DNA of 64,000 bases from Rhodoferax sediminis (GTDB taxonomy: Bacteria; Pseudomonadota; Gammaproteobacteria; Burkholderiales; Burkholderiaceae_C), in NCBI RefSeq assembly GCF_006970865.1, contig NZ_CP035503.1, positions 3,361,001 to 3,425,000 of the forward strand. The letters run 5' to 3'. Of the stretch, positions 34,120-43,349 are shown one piece after another. Both the position numbers and the translations under genes were made by a program. The notes beneath the pieces are model-generated. The model made no database searches. It saw nothing but the letters and a program-made list of their open reading frames with translations, and was not told where the DNA came from. Each line of letters begins with the position of its first letter. Within the stretch, counting starts at the first letter, position 1.

Positions 34120-34434
34120 GCACGAGCGCCGAGGAGCGTCCGATGGGAGCCCGATCCCCTGCCCAGTGAACCCACCCCACCTGCGGGGCCGGGTTACGTG
34201 CTGACGGGGTGCACCCTCGATGTGAGTGGCGACCAACTGACCGCCTGAGGAGCGGCCCACGGCCCGCCCTTCGCGCTCCGCAGTGTTCTTCGAACGGACG
34301 GGTGCGTGTCCTTCGCGCATACAGAAAGAACCGCGCGCAGCCGGCCCGTGAAGCCAGCGCCCATGCCGCTCTCACCGCACGATGCATCCGTGCGCACGTG
34401 ATCGGGGCCGGGTTCCCGCGTGCCTCGCCTACGT

Positions 34435-34450
34435 TGGCATATGTCTTGCA
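34435..34450 (+). promoter_or_regulatory. sigma-54 promoter before the hydroxyacyl-CoA dehydrogenase-thiolase operon
   Basis: TGGCAT-ATGTC-TTGCA keeps the invariant bases and spacing. Upstream are GTGTTC (34283) and GTGTCC (34306). The preceding 315 bp (34120-34434) hold no gene, only this promoter region. Confidence 0.8.
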
Positions 34451-34510
34451 GCAAAGGGACAGCGTCCCGGCCGGGGCGGCAATTCGATGGAGGGACGGAA
34501 AGGGGATCGC

Positions 34511-36028
34511 ATGATGGGACGGGAAGTGCAACGAGTGGGAGTGATCGGTGCTGGTGCGATGGGGCGCGGCATCGCGCAGGTCTGCGCCGCGGCGGGCTGC
34601 TCGGTGCAACTCTTCGACACCGCCAAGGAGGCCGTGGCGCGTGCGCGTGACGCCGTGGGCGGGGACCTGGCACGCGGCGTGGCCAAGGGCAGGCTGTCAC
34701 AGGAGGACGCCGATGCCACCCTCGCCCGCATCCAGCCCGCGAACGAGTTGCGCGACATGAGCGACTGCGAACTGCTGGTCGAGGCGATCGTCGAGAAACT
34801 AGAGGTCAAGCAGCAGCTGTTTCGCGAACTGGAAGCAACCGTGCGGCCAGACTGCATCCTGGCCACCAACACGTCTTCGCTAAGCGTGACGGCCATCGCC
34901 GCTGCGTGCGAGCATCCGGGCCGCGTTGCCGGCTGGCACTTTTTCAACCCAGTACCCCGGATGCGGCTGGTGGAAGTGATACAGGCGCCCCGTACTTCAG
35001 CGGAAACGGTCGAGGCGCTCGTCGAGCTCTCCACGCGGGTCGGCCATCGCGCGATCGTCGCGTCCGATTCTCCCGGTTTCGTGGTCAACCACGCCGGCCG
35101 CGCGTTTGTGACCGAAGGGCTGAAGCTGCTGTCCGAGTGTGTCGCCGAACATTCCATGCTCGATGCGATCCTGCGCAACTGCGCGGGCTTTCGCATGGGC
35201 CCGTTCGAACTACTGGACCTGACGGGGTTGGATGTCTCCGTCCCGGTGATGGAGTCGATCCACGCGCAGTACTATGGTGACGATCGCTACCGTCCGGTGA
35301 CGCTCGCGCGCACGAGGTTGATGGCGGGGCTGCTGGGACGCAAGAGCGGCCAGGGTTTCTACAGTTATGGGAGCAGGGGCGGCGGCGCCGCGCCTGTGCC
35401 CCAGCCGCCAGCGATACCGGCCGAAGCGGCGCTGTGGTGGCCAACGGAAGGCCCGGCCGCCTTGCCAGAAACGATCACTTCGCTGCTGCCCGCCGCCAGG
35501 CGAGCAACGGAACCCCGGCACGCCGACGTCATCTTCTTGGCGCCCCTGGGTGCCGACCTGTCCACGACCGCCGCGCAACTGCAACTGGATGCCGCCAAGG
35601 TCATCGCGATCGACCCGGTTTTCGCGGGAACCTCTGGCGTGACCCTGATGGCCTGCCCTGCCACGGCTGCCTCGACAGTGATGGCCGCTCGTGCGACATT
35701 CGCGGCGCAATCCGTGCTGACATTCGTTATTTCGGATACGCCGGGCTACGTGGCATCGCGTGTGGTGGCATGCATCGTCAATCTGGCCTGCGAGATGGCT
35801 CAGCAAGGCATCGCGTCGCCGGCAGACATCGATGTGGCGGTACGCCTTGCCCTAGGGTATCCGGCGGGCCCCTTCGAATGGGGGGACAGGCTGGGCGCCG
35901 CGCGCGTGCTGCAGATTCTGGAGGGCCTGCACGCAACGTTTGGCGACCAGCGCTACCGCCCTTCGCCGTGGCTGGTGCGCCGTGCACGTCTGTCGCTGCC
36001 GTTGTCTGCGCCCGATCGCCAGAACTGA
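34511..36028 (+). CDS. 3-hydroxyacyl-CoA dehydrogenase, double-domain
   Basis: This 505-residue enzyme oxidises 3-hydroxyacyl-CoA to 3-oxoacyl-CoA with NAD. The Rossmann motif GAGAMGRGIA is at the N-terminus, then NTSSLSVTAIAAACEHPGRVAGWHFFNPVPRMRLVEV with the catalytic His, SDSPGFVVNHAGRAF, and the first C-terminal helical domain. A second such domain follows (TPGYVASRVVACIVNLACEM ... LGYPAGPFEWGDRLG), giving the PaaH/PaaC type layout. Two ATGs are adjacent (34511 and 34514), and another in frame lies at 34487. It is driven by the sigma-54 promoter at 34435 and leads into the thiolase gene. Confidence 0.93.
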   Translation: MMGREVQRVGVIGAGAMGRGIAQVCAAAGCSVQLFDTAKEAVARARDAVGGDLARGVAKGRLSQEDADATLARIQPANELRDMSDCELLVEAIVEKLEVKQQLFRELEATVRPDCILATNTSSLSVTAIAAACEHPGRVAGWHFFNPVPRMRLVEVIQAPRTSAETVEALVELSTRVGHRAIVASDSPGFVVNHAGRAFVTEGLKLLSECVAEHSMLDAILRNCAGFRMGPFELLDLTGLDVSVPVMESIHAQYYGDDRYRPVTLARTRLMAGLLGRKSGQGFYSYGSRGGGAAPVPQPPAIPAEAALWWPTEGPAALPETITSLLPAARRATEPRHADVIFLAPLGADLSTTAAQLQLDAAKVIAIDPVFAGTSGVTLMACPATAASTVMAARATFAAQSVLTFVISDTPGYVASRVVACIVNLACEMAQQGIASPADIDVAVRLALGYPAGPFEWGDRLGAARVLQILEGLHATFGDQRYRPSPWLVRRARLSLPLSAPDRQN

Positions 36029-36055
36029 TTTCAACCCCTTCCCCGTAACACCCTC

Positions 36056-37261
36056 ATGACCCGACATGCCTTCATCTGCGACGCCATCCGCACGCCTTTC
36101 GGCCGCTTTGGCGGTGCCCTCTCCTCCGTGCGCGCCGACGATCTCGCTGCGATCCCCCTCAAAGCCCTGATGGCCCGCAACCCGAAAGTCGACTGGCAGG
36201 CCATCACCGATGTGCTTTTCGGCTGTGCCAACCAGGCCGGAGAGGACAACCGTAACGTCGCCCGCATGGCTTCGCTGCTTGCGGCGCTACCCGTGGAAGT
36301 ACCTGGTGCCACCATCAACCGGCTGTGCGGCTCCGGCCTTGACGCCCTCGGCACTGCCGCACGCGCCATCAAGTCCGGAGAAGCCGGTCTGATGATCGCG
36401 GGTGGCGTGGAGAGCATGAGCCGCGCGCCCTTCGTGATGCCCAAGGCGGAGTCCGCCTTCTCGCGCGCGAACGCGGTGTACGACACCACAATCGGCTGGC
36501 GCTTCGTCAACAAGCTGATGAAGGAAATGTACGGCGTCGATTCCATGCCGGAAACCGCCGAAAACGTGGCCACCGATTACAGGATCGAGCGCGAGGCGCA
36601 GGACCGCATGGCGCTGGCTTCGCAGCGGAAAGCCGTGGCGGCGCAAAAGTCCGGCTTTTTCGACAGCGAGATTACCCCGGTGACCATCACGCAGAAGAAA
36701 GGCGAGGCCATCGTCATCAGCAAGGACGAACACCCCCGAGAAACGTCACTGGAGACGCTGGCCAAGCTCAAACCCATCGTCAAGCCGGATGGCACGGTGA
36801 CTGCAGGCAATGCCAGCGGCGTCAACGATGGTTCCTGCGCGTTGTTGCTGGCCGATGAAACCACGGCCGCAAAGTATGGGCTGACGCCGAAGGCGCGCGT
36901 CGTCGGCATGGCGACCGCGGGCGTGCCGCCGCGCGTCATGGGTATCGGACCGGCGCCCGCCACGCAGAAGGTACTCGCGCTCACCGGACTCAAGCTCGAG
37001 CAGATCGGCGTAATCGAGCTGAACGAGGCATTTGCCGCCCAAGGCCTCGCCGTTCTACGCCTGCTGGGGCTGAAGGACAACGATCCGCGGGTGAACCCGA
37101 ACGGTGGCGCCATCGCGCTCGGGCACCCACTCGGAGCCTCGGGAGCACGCCTCGCGACTACGGCCGTCAACCAGTTGCATCGAACCGGCGGACGCTACGC
37201 GCTGTGCACCATGTGCATCGGCGTGGGCCAGGGGATCGCAGTCGTTCTGGAGCGCGTGTGA
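36056..37261 (+). CDS. thiolase, beta-ketoadipyl-CoA thiolase type
   Basis: This 401-residue thiolase cleaves 3-oxoacyl-CoA with CoA. The nucleophile Cys91 is in NRLCGSG, the second active-site pair in GGAIALGHPLGASGAR (His) and CTMCIGVGQG (Cys). The N-terminus FICDAIRTPFGRFGGALSSVR and the length match PcaF/PaaJ enzymes, which split 3-oxoadipyl-CoA to succinyl-CoA and acetyl-CoA. The exact substrate is an inference. It lies 27 bp after the dehydrogenase gene, so the two complete the last steps of beta-oxidation. A succinyl-CoA product would suit the nearby sucCD. Confidence 0.9.
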   Translation: MTRHAFICDAIRTPFGRFGGALSSVRADDLAAIPLKALMARNPKVDWQAITDVLFGCANQAGEDNRNVARMASLLAALPVEVPGATINRLCGSGLDALGTAARAIKSGEAGLMIAGGVESMSRAPFVMPKAESAFSRANAVYDTTIGWRFVNKLMKEMYGVDSMPETAENVATDYRIEREAQDRMALASQRKAVAAQKSGFFDSEITPVTITQKKGEAIVISKDEHPRETSLETLAKLKPIVKPDGTVTAGNASGVNDGSCALLLADETTAAKYGLTPKARVVGMATAGVPPRVMGIGPAPATQKVLALTGLKLEQIGVIELNEAFAAQGLAVLRLLGLKDNDPRVNPNGGAIALGHPLGASGARLATTAVNQLHRTGGRYALCTMCIGVGQGIAVVLERV

Positions 37262-37331
37262 TCGCGCGACCCCTGCGCAGCGCTCAATAGAGATTCCGCA
37301 ATGTACAACCCCGTTTTCGCAAGCTGAAATC

Positions 37332-38459
37332 ATGCAGATAGGCGTACCGGCCGAAACCACGGTGGGCGAGACCCGCGTTGCCGTCACCCCCGAGACGGCC
37401 AAAAAACTCATCGCCCAGGGCCACACGCTGCATGTCCAGTCGGGCGCCGGCGTGGCCGCCAGCGCCACCGACGAAGCCTATGCTGCGGTTGGCGTGCAGA
37501 TTACCGATGCGCCCGGCGCTTTTGGCTGCGAGTTGGTGCTCAAGGTCCGAATCCCATTCGGCAGCGAGTTGACGCTGATGAAGCCCGGCACCACGGTCGT
37601 GGGCATGCTCAACCCGTTCGATGCGGCGGGCCTGCAAAGCCTGGCCGGCGCCCAGCTCACCGCCTTTGCGCTCGAGGCCGCACCGCGCACCACCCGCGCG
37701 CAGAGCATGGACGTGCTCTCCAGCCAGGCCAACATCGCGGGCTACAAGGCCGTCATCATGGCGGCCGACGGCTACCAGCGCTTCTTCCCCATGCTGATGA
37801 CGGCGGCCGGCACGGTCAAGGCCGCCCGCGTCGTGATCCTGGGAGTCGGCGTGGCCGGGCTGCAGGCCATTGCCACGGCCAAGCGGCTGGGCGCCGTGAT
37901 CGAGGCCTCCGACGTGCGCCCCAGCGTGAAGGAGCAGATCGAGTCGTTAGGGGGCAAGTTCATCGATGTGCCCTATGAAACCGACGAGGAGCGCGAAGCG
38001 GCGGCCGGCGTCGGCGGCTACGCCAAGCCGATGCCGCCGAGCTGGCTCGCGCGCCAGCAGGTCGAGGTGGCCAAGCGTGTGGCGCAGGCCGACATCGTGA
38101 TCAGCACGGCGCTGATTCCGGGCCGTCTGGCCCCGGTGCTGATCACCGAGGAGATGGTCAAGTCCATGAAGCCGGGCTCGGTGATCGTGGACCTTGCGGC
38201 CGGCAAGGGCCCCGATGGCGGCGGCAACTGCCCGCTGACCGAGACCGACCGCACCGTCGTGAAATACGGCGTGACGCTGGTCGGCGAGACCAATCTGCCC
38301 GCACTGGTGGCGGCCGATGCGTCGTCGCTCTATGCGCGCAACGTGCTCGACTTCCTCAAGCTGATCCTCACCAAGGAAGGTGCGCTCAAGATCGACCTGG
38401 AAGACGACATCGTGGCGGCCTGCCTGATGACCCGCAGCGGCGAAGTGCGCCGCAAATAA
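37332..38459 (+). CDS. pntAA: NAD(P) transhydrogenase subunit alpha part 1
   Basis: This 375-residue protein is the NAD(H)-binding domain I of the proton-translocating transhydrogenase. It starts MQIGVPAETTVGETRVAVTP, contains MDVLSSQANIAGYKAV, the Rossmann loop ILGVGVAGLQAI and EASDVRPSVKEQIESLGGKF, and ends without membrane helices. The membrane part is encoded separately, as in many alpha- and betaproteobacteria. The complete enzyme uses the proton gradient to reduce NADP with NADH. It lies 70 bp after the thiolase gene. A role in supplying NADPH to reductive steps is possible. Confidence 0.96.
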   Translation: MQIGVPAETTVGETRVAVTPETAKKLIAQGHTLHVQSGAGVAASATDEAYAAVGVQITDAPGAFGCELVLKVRIPFGSELTLMKPGTTVVGMLNPFDAAGLQSLAGAQLTAFALEAAPRTTRAQSMDVLSSQANIAGYKAVIMAADGYQRFFPMLMTAAGTVKAARVVILGVGVAGLQAIATAKRLGAVIEASDVRPSVKEQIESLGGKFIDVPYETDEEREAAAGVGGYAKPMPPSWLARQQVEVAKRVAQADIVISTALIPGRLAPVLITEEMVKSMKPGSVIVDLAAGKGPDGGGNCPLTETDRTVVKYGVTLVGETNLPALVAADASSLYARNVLDFLKLILTKEGALKIDLEDDIVAACLMTRSGEVRRK

Positions 38460-38481
38460 CGACCCAACCAGGAGCGACATC

Positions 38482-38811
38482 ATGGACGCCGTCTCACCCA
38501 CCATTCTCAATCTGATCATTTTCGTGCTGGCGATCTACGTCGGCTACCACGTGGTCTGGACCGTCACGCCGGCCCTGCACACGCCGCTGATGGCGGTGAC
38601 CAACGCGATCTCGGCCATCGTCATCGTCGGCGCCATGCTGGCCGCCGCCCTGACCGTCACCGGCCTGGGCAAGACCATGGGCGTGCTGGCGGTGGCGCTG
38701 GCCTCGGTGAACATCTTCGGCGGCTTTCTGGTGACGCGCCGCATGCTGGAGATGTTCAAGAAGAAAGAGAAGAAGGCGCTGCCCGCGGCGGACAAGGGGG
38801 TGGCCAAATGA
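38482..38811 (+). CDS. pntAB: NAD(P) transhydrogenase subunit alpha part 2
   Basis: This 109-residue protein has three to four hydrophobic helices (ILNLIIFVLAIYVGYHVVW, AISAIVIVGAMLAAALT, GVLAVALASVNIFGGFLVT) and a lysine-rich C-terminus. This is the small membrane subunit of split transhydrogenase. AGGAG precedes the ATG. Its stop overlaps the pntB start (ATGA at 38808-38811). Confidence 0.95.
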   Translation: MDAVSPTILNLIIFVLAIYVGYHVVWTVTPALHTPLMAVTNAISAIVIVGAMLAAALTVTGLGKTMGVLAVALASVNIFGGFLVTRRMLEMFKKKEKKALPAADKGVAK

Positions 38812-40232
38812 GCATGAATGCCGTCACCCTGCTGTATCTTTTTGCCTCGGTGTGCTTCATCCAGGCCCTCAAGGGTCTGTCGCACCCGACCACCTCGATC
38901 CGCGGCAACTTCTTCGGCATGGTCGGCATGACGGTGGCCGTCCTGACGACGGCGGCGCTGATCGTCGAGCACTCCGGGCAGGTGCTGGGTCTGGGCTGGG
39001 TGCTGCTCGGCGCGGTCGTTGGCGGCGGCTACGGGACGTGGCGCGCCAAAACCGTCGAGATGACGCAGATGCCCGAGCTGATCGCGTTCTTCCACAGCAT
39101 GATCGGCTTGGCCGCGGTGTTCATCGCCGTGGCCGCCGTGGCCGAACCCTCCGCCCTGCTGGAGGGGCTGGCCAAAGGCGCCGCCATTCCCACCGGCAAC
39201 CGGCTCGAGCTGTTCCTGGGCGCGGCCATCGGTGCCATCACCTTTAGCGGCTCGGTCATTGCCTTTGGCAAGCTCAGCGGCAAGTACAAATTCCGCTTGT
39301 TCCAGGGGGCACCCGTTCAGTTTTCAGGCCAGCATCTGCTCAACCTGGTGCTGGCGCTGCTGACCATCGCGTTCGGGGTTGCGTTCATATTGACCGAGAG
39401 CTGGAGCGCCTTCGTCTCGATGCTGGCGCTGAGCTTCGTGCTGGGCGTTCTGATCATCATCCCGATCGGCGGGGCCGACATGCCGGTCGTGATCTCGATG
39501 CTCAACAGCTACTCGGGCTGGGCTGCGGCGGGCATCGGCTTCTCGCTCAACAATTCGATGCTGATCATTGCCGGCTCTCTGGTGGGCTCATCGGGTGCGA
39601 TCCTGTCCTACATCATGTGCAAGGCCATGAACCGCTCTTTCTTCAACGTGATCCTGGGCGGCTTCGGCGGTGAGACGGCAACCGCCGCGGCCGTCGGCGC
39701 GGTGCAGCGTCCGGTCAAGAGCGGCAGCGCCGACGATGCTGCCTTCGTGCTCAGCAATGCCGAGACCGTGGTGATCGTGCCCGGCTACGGCCTGGCCGTG
39801 GCGCGCGCCCAGCACGCGGTGAAGGAGTTGGCCCAGAAATTGACCGATAAGGGCATCTCGGTCAAGTACGCGATCCATCCGGTGGCGGGGCGCATGCCGG
39901 GCCACATGAACGTGCTGCTGGCCGAGGCCGAAGTGCCGTACGACCAGGTGTTCGAGATGGACGAGATCAACGGCGAATTCGGCCAGGTCGACGTGGCCAT
40001 CATCCTGGGCGCCAATGACGTGGTGAACCCCGCCGCGCTGGTCAAGGGCAGTCCGATCTACGGCATGCCCATTCTGGAAGCCTACAAGGCCAAGACCGTG
40101 ATCGTGAACAAGCGCTCAATGGCCGCCGGCTATGCGGGCCTGGACAACGACCTGTTCTACATGGACAAGACCATGATGGTCTTTGGCGATGCGAAGAAGA
40201 TCGTCGAGGAAATGGGCAAGGCCATCGAGTGA
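38808..40232 (+). CDS. pntB: NAD(P) transhydrogenase subunit beta
   Basis: This 474-residue protein has an N-terminal membrane domain of about nine helices and a C-terminal NADP(H)-binding domain III with VPGYGLAVARAQHAVKEL, AIHPVAGRMPGHMNVLLAEA and the conserved ILGANDVVNPAA. Motifs and length are complete. It is coupled to pntAB by a 4 bp overlap. The phosphoglycerate mutase gene begins 13 bp after it, which is an unusual neighbour for an energy-coupling enzyme. Confidence 0.97.
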   Translation: MSMNAVTLLYLFASVCFIQALKGLSHPTTSIRGNFFGMVGMTVAVLTTAALIVEHSGQVLGLGWVLLGAVVGGGYGTWRAKTVEMTQMPELIAFFHSMIGLAAVFIAVAAVAEPSALLEGLAKGAAIPTGNRLELFLGAAIGAITFSGSVIAFGKLSGKYKFRLFQGAPVQFSGQHLLNLVLALLTIAFGVAFILTESWSAFVSMLALSFVLGVLIIIPIGGADMPVVISMLNSYSGWAAAGIGFSLNNSMLIIAGSLVGSSGAILSYIMCKAMNRSFFNVILGGFGGETATAAAVGAVQRPVKSGSADDAAFVLSNAETVVIVPGYGLAVARAQHAVKELAQKLTDKGISVKYAIHPVAGRMPGHMNVLLAEAEVPYDQVFEMDEINGEFGQVDVAIILGANDVVNPAALVKGSPIYGMPILEAYKAKTVIVNKRSMAAGYAGLDNDLFYMDKTMMVFGDAKKIVEEMGKAIE

Positions 40233-40245
40233 TGCGCCGGGCATC

Positions 40246-40929
40246 ATGACGAATCTCGTTCTATTACGCCACGGCGAATCCGAATGGAACCGGGAAGGAC
40301 GGTTTGCCGGTTGGGTGGACGTGGCACTCACCGCCACTGGGATCGAGCAGGCCAGACGCGCCGGAATCACCCTGCGAGACCGTCTGTTCGATTTCGACCT
40401 GTGCTACACGAGCGTGCTGAGGCGAGCGACACACACGGCGTGGCACTGCCTCGACGCGATGGACCGCACATGGCTGCCCACGATTCGCTCGTGGCGCCTC
40501 AATGAAAGGCACTACGGTGCCTTACACGGGCTGAACAAGGCGGCAACGGCGAACGCGTACGGGGAGGAACAGGTCAGGCTGTGGCGAAGGAGTTACGACA
40601 CGCGGCCACCCGCGCTTTCTGCGGCAGGCACCCGCAGTTTCACCGCCGACCGGCGGTACGCCGATATGCACGTGCCAGCCTCCGAGTCGGTTGAAGACAC
40701 CGTCGCGCGAGTGTTACCGTTCCTGGAGCAATTCATCCGGCCGTCAGTATCCAGCGGGACACGCGCCTTGGTGGTGGCCCATGGCACGTCCTTGCGAGCG
40801 ATGATCAAGATACTCTGTGGGCTGACACCATCAGAGATCGTCCGAACAGAGATTTCGAATGGCGTGCCGCTCGTAGTTGAGCTCGATAAATGGGGAAAAG
40901 CGAGGCGCTCTTATAGCCTGGATGGCTGA
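40246..40929 (+). CDS. gpmA: 2,3-bisphosphoglycerate-dependent phosphoglycerate mutase
   Basis: This 227-residue enzyme interconverts 2- and 3-phosphoglycerate. The phospho-histidine motif LRHGESEWN is near residue 8, followed by [35 protein letters not shown] with the acid/base Glu, and [11 protein letters not shown] with the second His. It lacks about 20 residues of the C-terminal tail of the 250-residue E. coli protein and has a divergent middle ([13 protein letters not shown]). No strong Shine-Dalgarno is seen. A second copy for the core pathway may exist elsewhere. Confidence 0.9.
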   Translation: MTNLVLLRHGESEWNREGRFAGWVDVALTATGIEQARRAGITLRDRLFDFDLCYTSVLRRATHTAWHCLDAMDRTWLPTIRSWRLNERHYGALHGLNKAATANAYGEEQVRLWRRSYDTRPPALSAAGTRSFTADRRYADMHVPASESVEDTVARVLPFLEQFIRPSVSSGTRALVVAHGTSLRAMIKILCGLTPSEIVRTEISNGVPLVVELDKWGKARRSYSLDG

Positions 40930-40988
40930 CGATCGGGCCCCCTCCTCCACGCACTTTGCCCGCTTTCTACTTTCTTAAAAGAGACCTC

Positions 40989-42152
40989 ATGAAGATTCAC
41001 GAATACCAAGGCAAGGAAATCTTGCGTCAATTTGGTGTGCCGACGCCGCGTGGCATTCCGGCGTTCACGGTGCAGGAGGCGGTGGAAGCCGCGCAAAAAC
41101 TGGGCGGCCCGGTGTGGGTAGTGAAGGCCCAGATCCACGCCGGCGGGCGCGGCAAGGGCGGCGGCGTCAAGCTCGCGCGCTCCATCGACGAGGTGAAGAA
41201 ACTGGCCGGCGAAATCCTCGGCATGCAGCTGGTCACGCACCAGACCAGCCCCGAGGGCCAGAAGGTGCGCCGCCTGTTGATTGAGGATGGCGCCGACATC
41301 AAGAAGGAATATTACGTGTCGGCCGTGACCGACCGCGCTTCGCAGCGCGTGGCCATGATGGCCTCGTCCGAGGGTGGCATGGACATCGAGGAAGTGGCGC
41401 ATGCCACGCCCGAGAAAATCATCAAGGTGTTTGTCGACCCAAGCGCGGGCCTGACCGACGCCCAGGCGACCGAGCTGGCGAACGGCATCGGCGTGCCGGC
41501 CGGCTCGACCGCGAAGGCCGTCGATGTGCTGCAGAAACTCTACAAGTGCTACATGGAGACGGACGCCTCGCTGGTCGAGGTGAATCCGCTGATCCTGGAA
41601 GGCAACGGCAACATCAAGGCGCTCGACGCCAAGTTCAACTTCGATCCGAATGCGCTGTTCCGCCACCCCGAGATCGTGGCCTACCGCGACCTCGACGAGG
41701 AAGATGCGGCCGAGATCGAAGCCAGCAAGTTCGACCTCGCCTACATCAGCCTGGACGGCGACATCGGCTGCCTGGTGAACGGCGCGGGCCTGGCGATGGC
41801 GACCATGGACACCATCAAGCTGTTCGGCGCCGAGCCGGCCAATTTTCTGGACGTGGGCGGCGGCGCTACCCCCGAGAAGGTCACCGAAGCCTTCAAGATC
41901 ATGCTGAAAAATCCCAAGGTCAAGGCCATCCTGGTCAACATCTTCGGTGGCATCATGAAGTGCGACACCATCGCCACCGGCGTGATCACGGCCTGCAAGG
42001 CCACCAACCTGGGCGTGCCGCTGGTGGTGCGCATGAAGGGCACCAACGAAGAGCTGGGCAAGAAGATGCTGGCCGAATCCGGTCTGCCCATCATCAGCGC
42101 CGACACCATGGCCGAAGCGGCGCAAAAAGTGGTGGCTGCGGTTAAATCCTGA
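40989..42152 (+). CDS. sucC: succinyl-CoA synthetase subunit beta
   Basis: This 387-residue ATP-grasp subunit starts [20 protein letters not shown]. It has [47 protein letters not shown] and [13 protein letters not shown]. These are the nucleotide- and succinate-binding motifs of SucC. With SucD it converts succinyl-CoA, ADP (or GDP) and phosphate to succinate and ATP. It lies 13 bp before sucD. Confidence 0.98.
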   Translation: MKIHEYQGKEILRQFGVPTPRGIPAFTVQEAVEAAQKLGGPVWVVKAQIHAGGRGKGGGVKLARSIDEVKKLAGEILGMQLVTHQTSPEGQKVRRLLIEDGADIKKEYYVSAVTDRASQRVAMMASSEGGMDIEEVAHATPEKIIKVFVDPSAGLTDAQATELANGIGVPAGSTAKAVDVLQKLYKCYMETDASLVEVNPLILEGNGNIKALDAKFNFDPNALFRHPEIVAYRDLDEEDAAEIEASKFDLAYISLDGDIGCLVNGAGLAMATMDTIKLFGAEPANFLDVGGGATPEKVTEAFKIMLKNPKVKAILVNIFGGIMKCDTIATGVITACKATNLGVPLVVRMKGTNEELGKKMLAESGLPIISADTMAEAAQKVVAAVKS

Positions 42153-42165
42153 CTAGGAAAACATC

Positions 42166-43059
42166 ATGTCGATCCTCATCAACAAAGACACCAAAGTCAT
42201 CACCCAGGGCATCACCGGCAAGACCGGCCAGTTCCACACCGGCAAGTGCCAGGAATATGCCAACGGCAAGAACTGCTTCGTCGCGGGCGTGAACCCGAAG
42301 AAGGCGGGCGAGTCGATCTTCAACATCCCGATCTACGGTTCGGTCAAGGAAGCCGCGGACAAGACGGGCGCGACGGTGTCGGTGATTTACGTGCCGCCGG
42401 CGGGCGCGGCCGCCGCGATCTGGGAGGCCGTCGAGGCCGATCTGGATCTGGCGATCTGCATCACCGAGGGCATCCCGGTGCGCGACATGCTGCTGGTGCG
42501 CAACAAGATGCGCGCCAAGGTGGCCGCTGGCGGCAAGGAAACCTTGCTGCTCGGGCCCAACTGCCCGGGGCTCATCACACCGGACGAAATCAAGATCGGC
42601 ATCATGCCCGGCCACATCCACCGCAAGGGCCGCATCGGCGTGGTCTCGCGCTCCGGCACGCTGACCTATGAAGCCGTGGCGCAGCTGACCGAAATTGGCC
42701 TGGGCCAGTCCAGCGCGGTCGGCATCGGCGGCGACCCGATCAATGGCCTCAAGCACATCGACATCATGCGGCTCTTCAACGACGACCCGGACACCGATGC
42801 CGTCATCATGATTGGCGAGATCGGCGGCCCGGACGAAGCCGACGCCGCGCGCTGGTGCAAGGACAACATGAAAAAACCCATCGTCGGTTTCATCGCCGGC
42901 GTCACCGCCCCGGCGGGCAAGCGCATGGGCCACGCCGGCGCGCTGATCTCGGGCGGTGCCGACACAGCCGAGGCCAAGCTCGCGGTAATGGAGGAGTGCG
43001 GCTTCAAGGTCACGCGCAATCCGTCGGAGATGGCCAAGCTGCTCAAGGCGCTGCTGTAG
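42166..43059 (+). CDS. sucD: succinyl-CoA synthetase subunit alpha
   Basis: This 297-residue subunit binds CoA and carries the phospho-histidine in [10 protein letters not shown] near 245. It has [56 protein letters not shown] and the CoA-ligase motif [11 protein letters not shown]. All SucD motifs are present. It completes the sucCD operon. Adjacent beta-ketoadipyl-type thiolase suggests a role in recovering succinyl-CoA from the pathway, although sucCD may equally be the cell's only TCA copy. Confidence 0.98.
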   Translation: MSILINKDTKVITQGITGKTGQFHTGKCQEYANGKNCFVAGVNPKKAGESIFNIPIYGSVKEAADKTGATVSVIYVPPAGAAAAIWEAVEADLDLAICITEGIPVRDMLLVRNKMRAKVAAGGKETLLLGPNCPGLITPDEIKIGIMPGHIHRKGRIGVVSRSGTLTYEAVAQLTEIGLGQSSAVGIGGDPINGLKHIDIMRLFNDDPDTDAVIMIGEIGGPDEADAARWCKDNMKKPIVGFIAGVTAPAGKRMGHAGALISGGADTAEAKLAVMEECGFKVTRNPSEMAKLLKALL

Positions 43060-43108
43060 AGCTCGGCATTCGCTAACCTTCGACATGGGTAAAGAACAGG
43101 AGAACACC

Positions 43109-43330
43109 GTGCCCCACGTAATCGTCAAGCTTTATTCAGGCAGAACGGAAGAACAAAAGGCCAAGCTCGCAGAGGAGGTGTGCAATGCCGTCATCTCTGC
43201 CCTGGCCTGCGATGAGAAGTCGGTATCCGTGGCGATTCAGGATATCAGGCCAGCGGATTGGCAGGACAAGGTCTATAAGCCGGACATCCTTGCCAATTCG
43301 GCCAGGATTTACAAGAAGCCGGCATACTGA
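43109..43330 (+). CDS. 4-oxalocrotonate tautomerase-family protein (PptA-like)
   Basis: This small protein has 73 codons. I start it at the GTG at 43109 because AGGAG lies 6 bases upstream and because it places Pro directly after the initiator Met. Pro-1 is the catalytic base of this superfamily. The sequence PHVIVKLYSGRTEEQKAKLAEEV, then SVSVAIQDIRPADWQDKVYKPDI and IYKKPAY follow the E. coli PptA/YdcE pattern, longer than classical 62-residue 4-OT. An upstream ATG at 43085 would bury the Pro. It may tautomerise a 2-hydroxy-dienoate or enol intermediate. Confidence 0.85.
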   Translation: MPHVIVKLYSGRTEEQKAKLAEEVCNAVISALACDEKSVSVAIQDIRPADWQDKVYKPDILANSARIYKKPAY

Positions 43331-43349
43331 ACAACCCAGAGGTGCTTTT

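Noticed and set aside
40782..40795. TGGCAC...TTGC inside gpmA
   Set aside because: The spacer is 4 bases instead of 5, which displaces the -12 GC, and it lies within coding sequence.
40911..42125. 404-codon reverse-strand open frame opposite sucC
   Set aside because: Antisense shadow. SucC is complete on the + strand.
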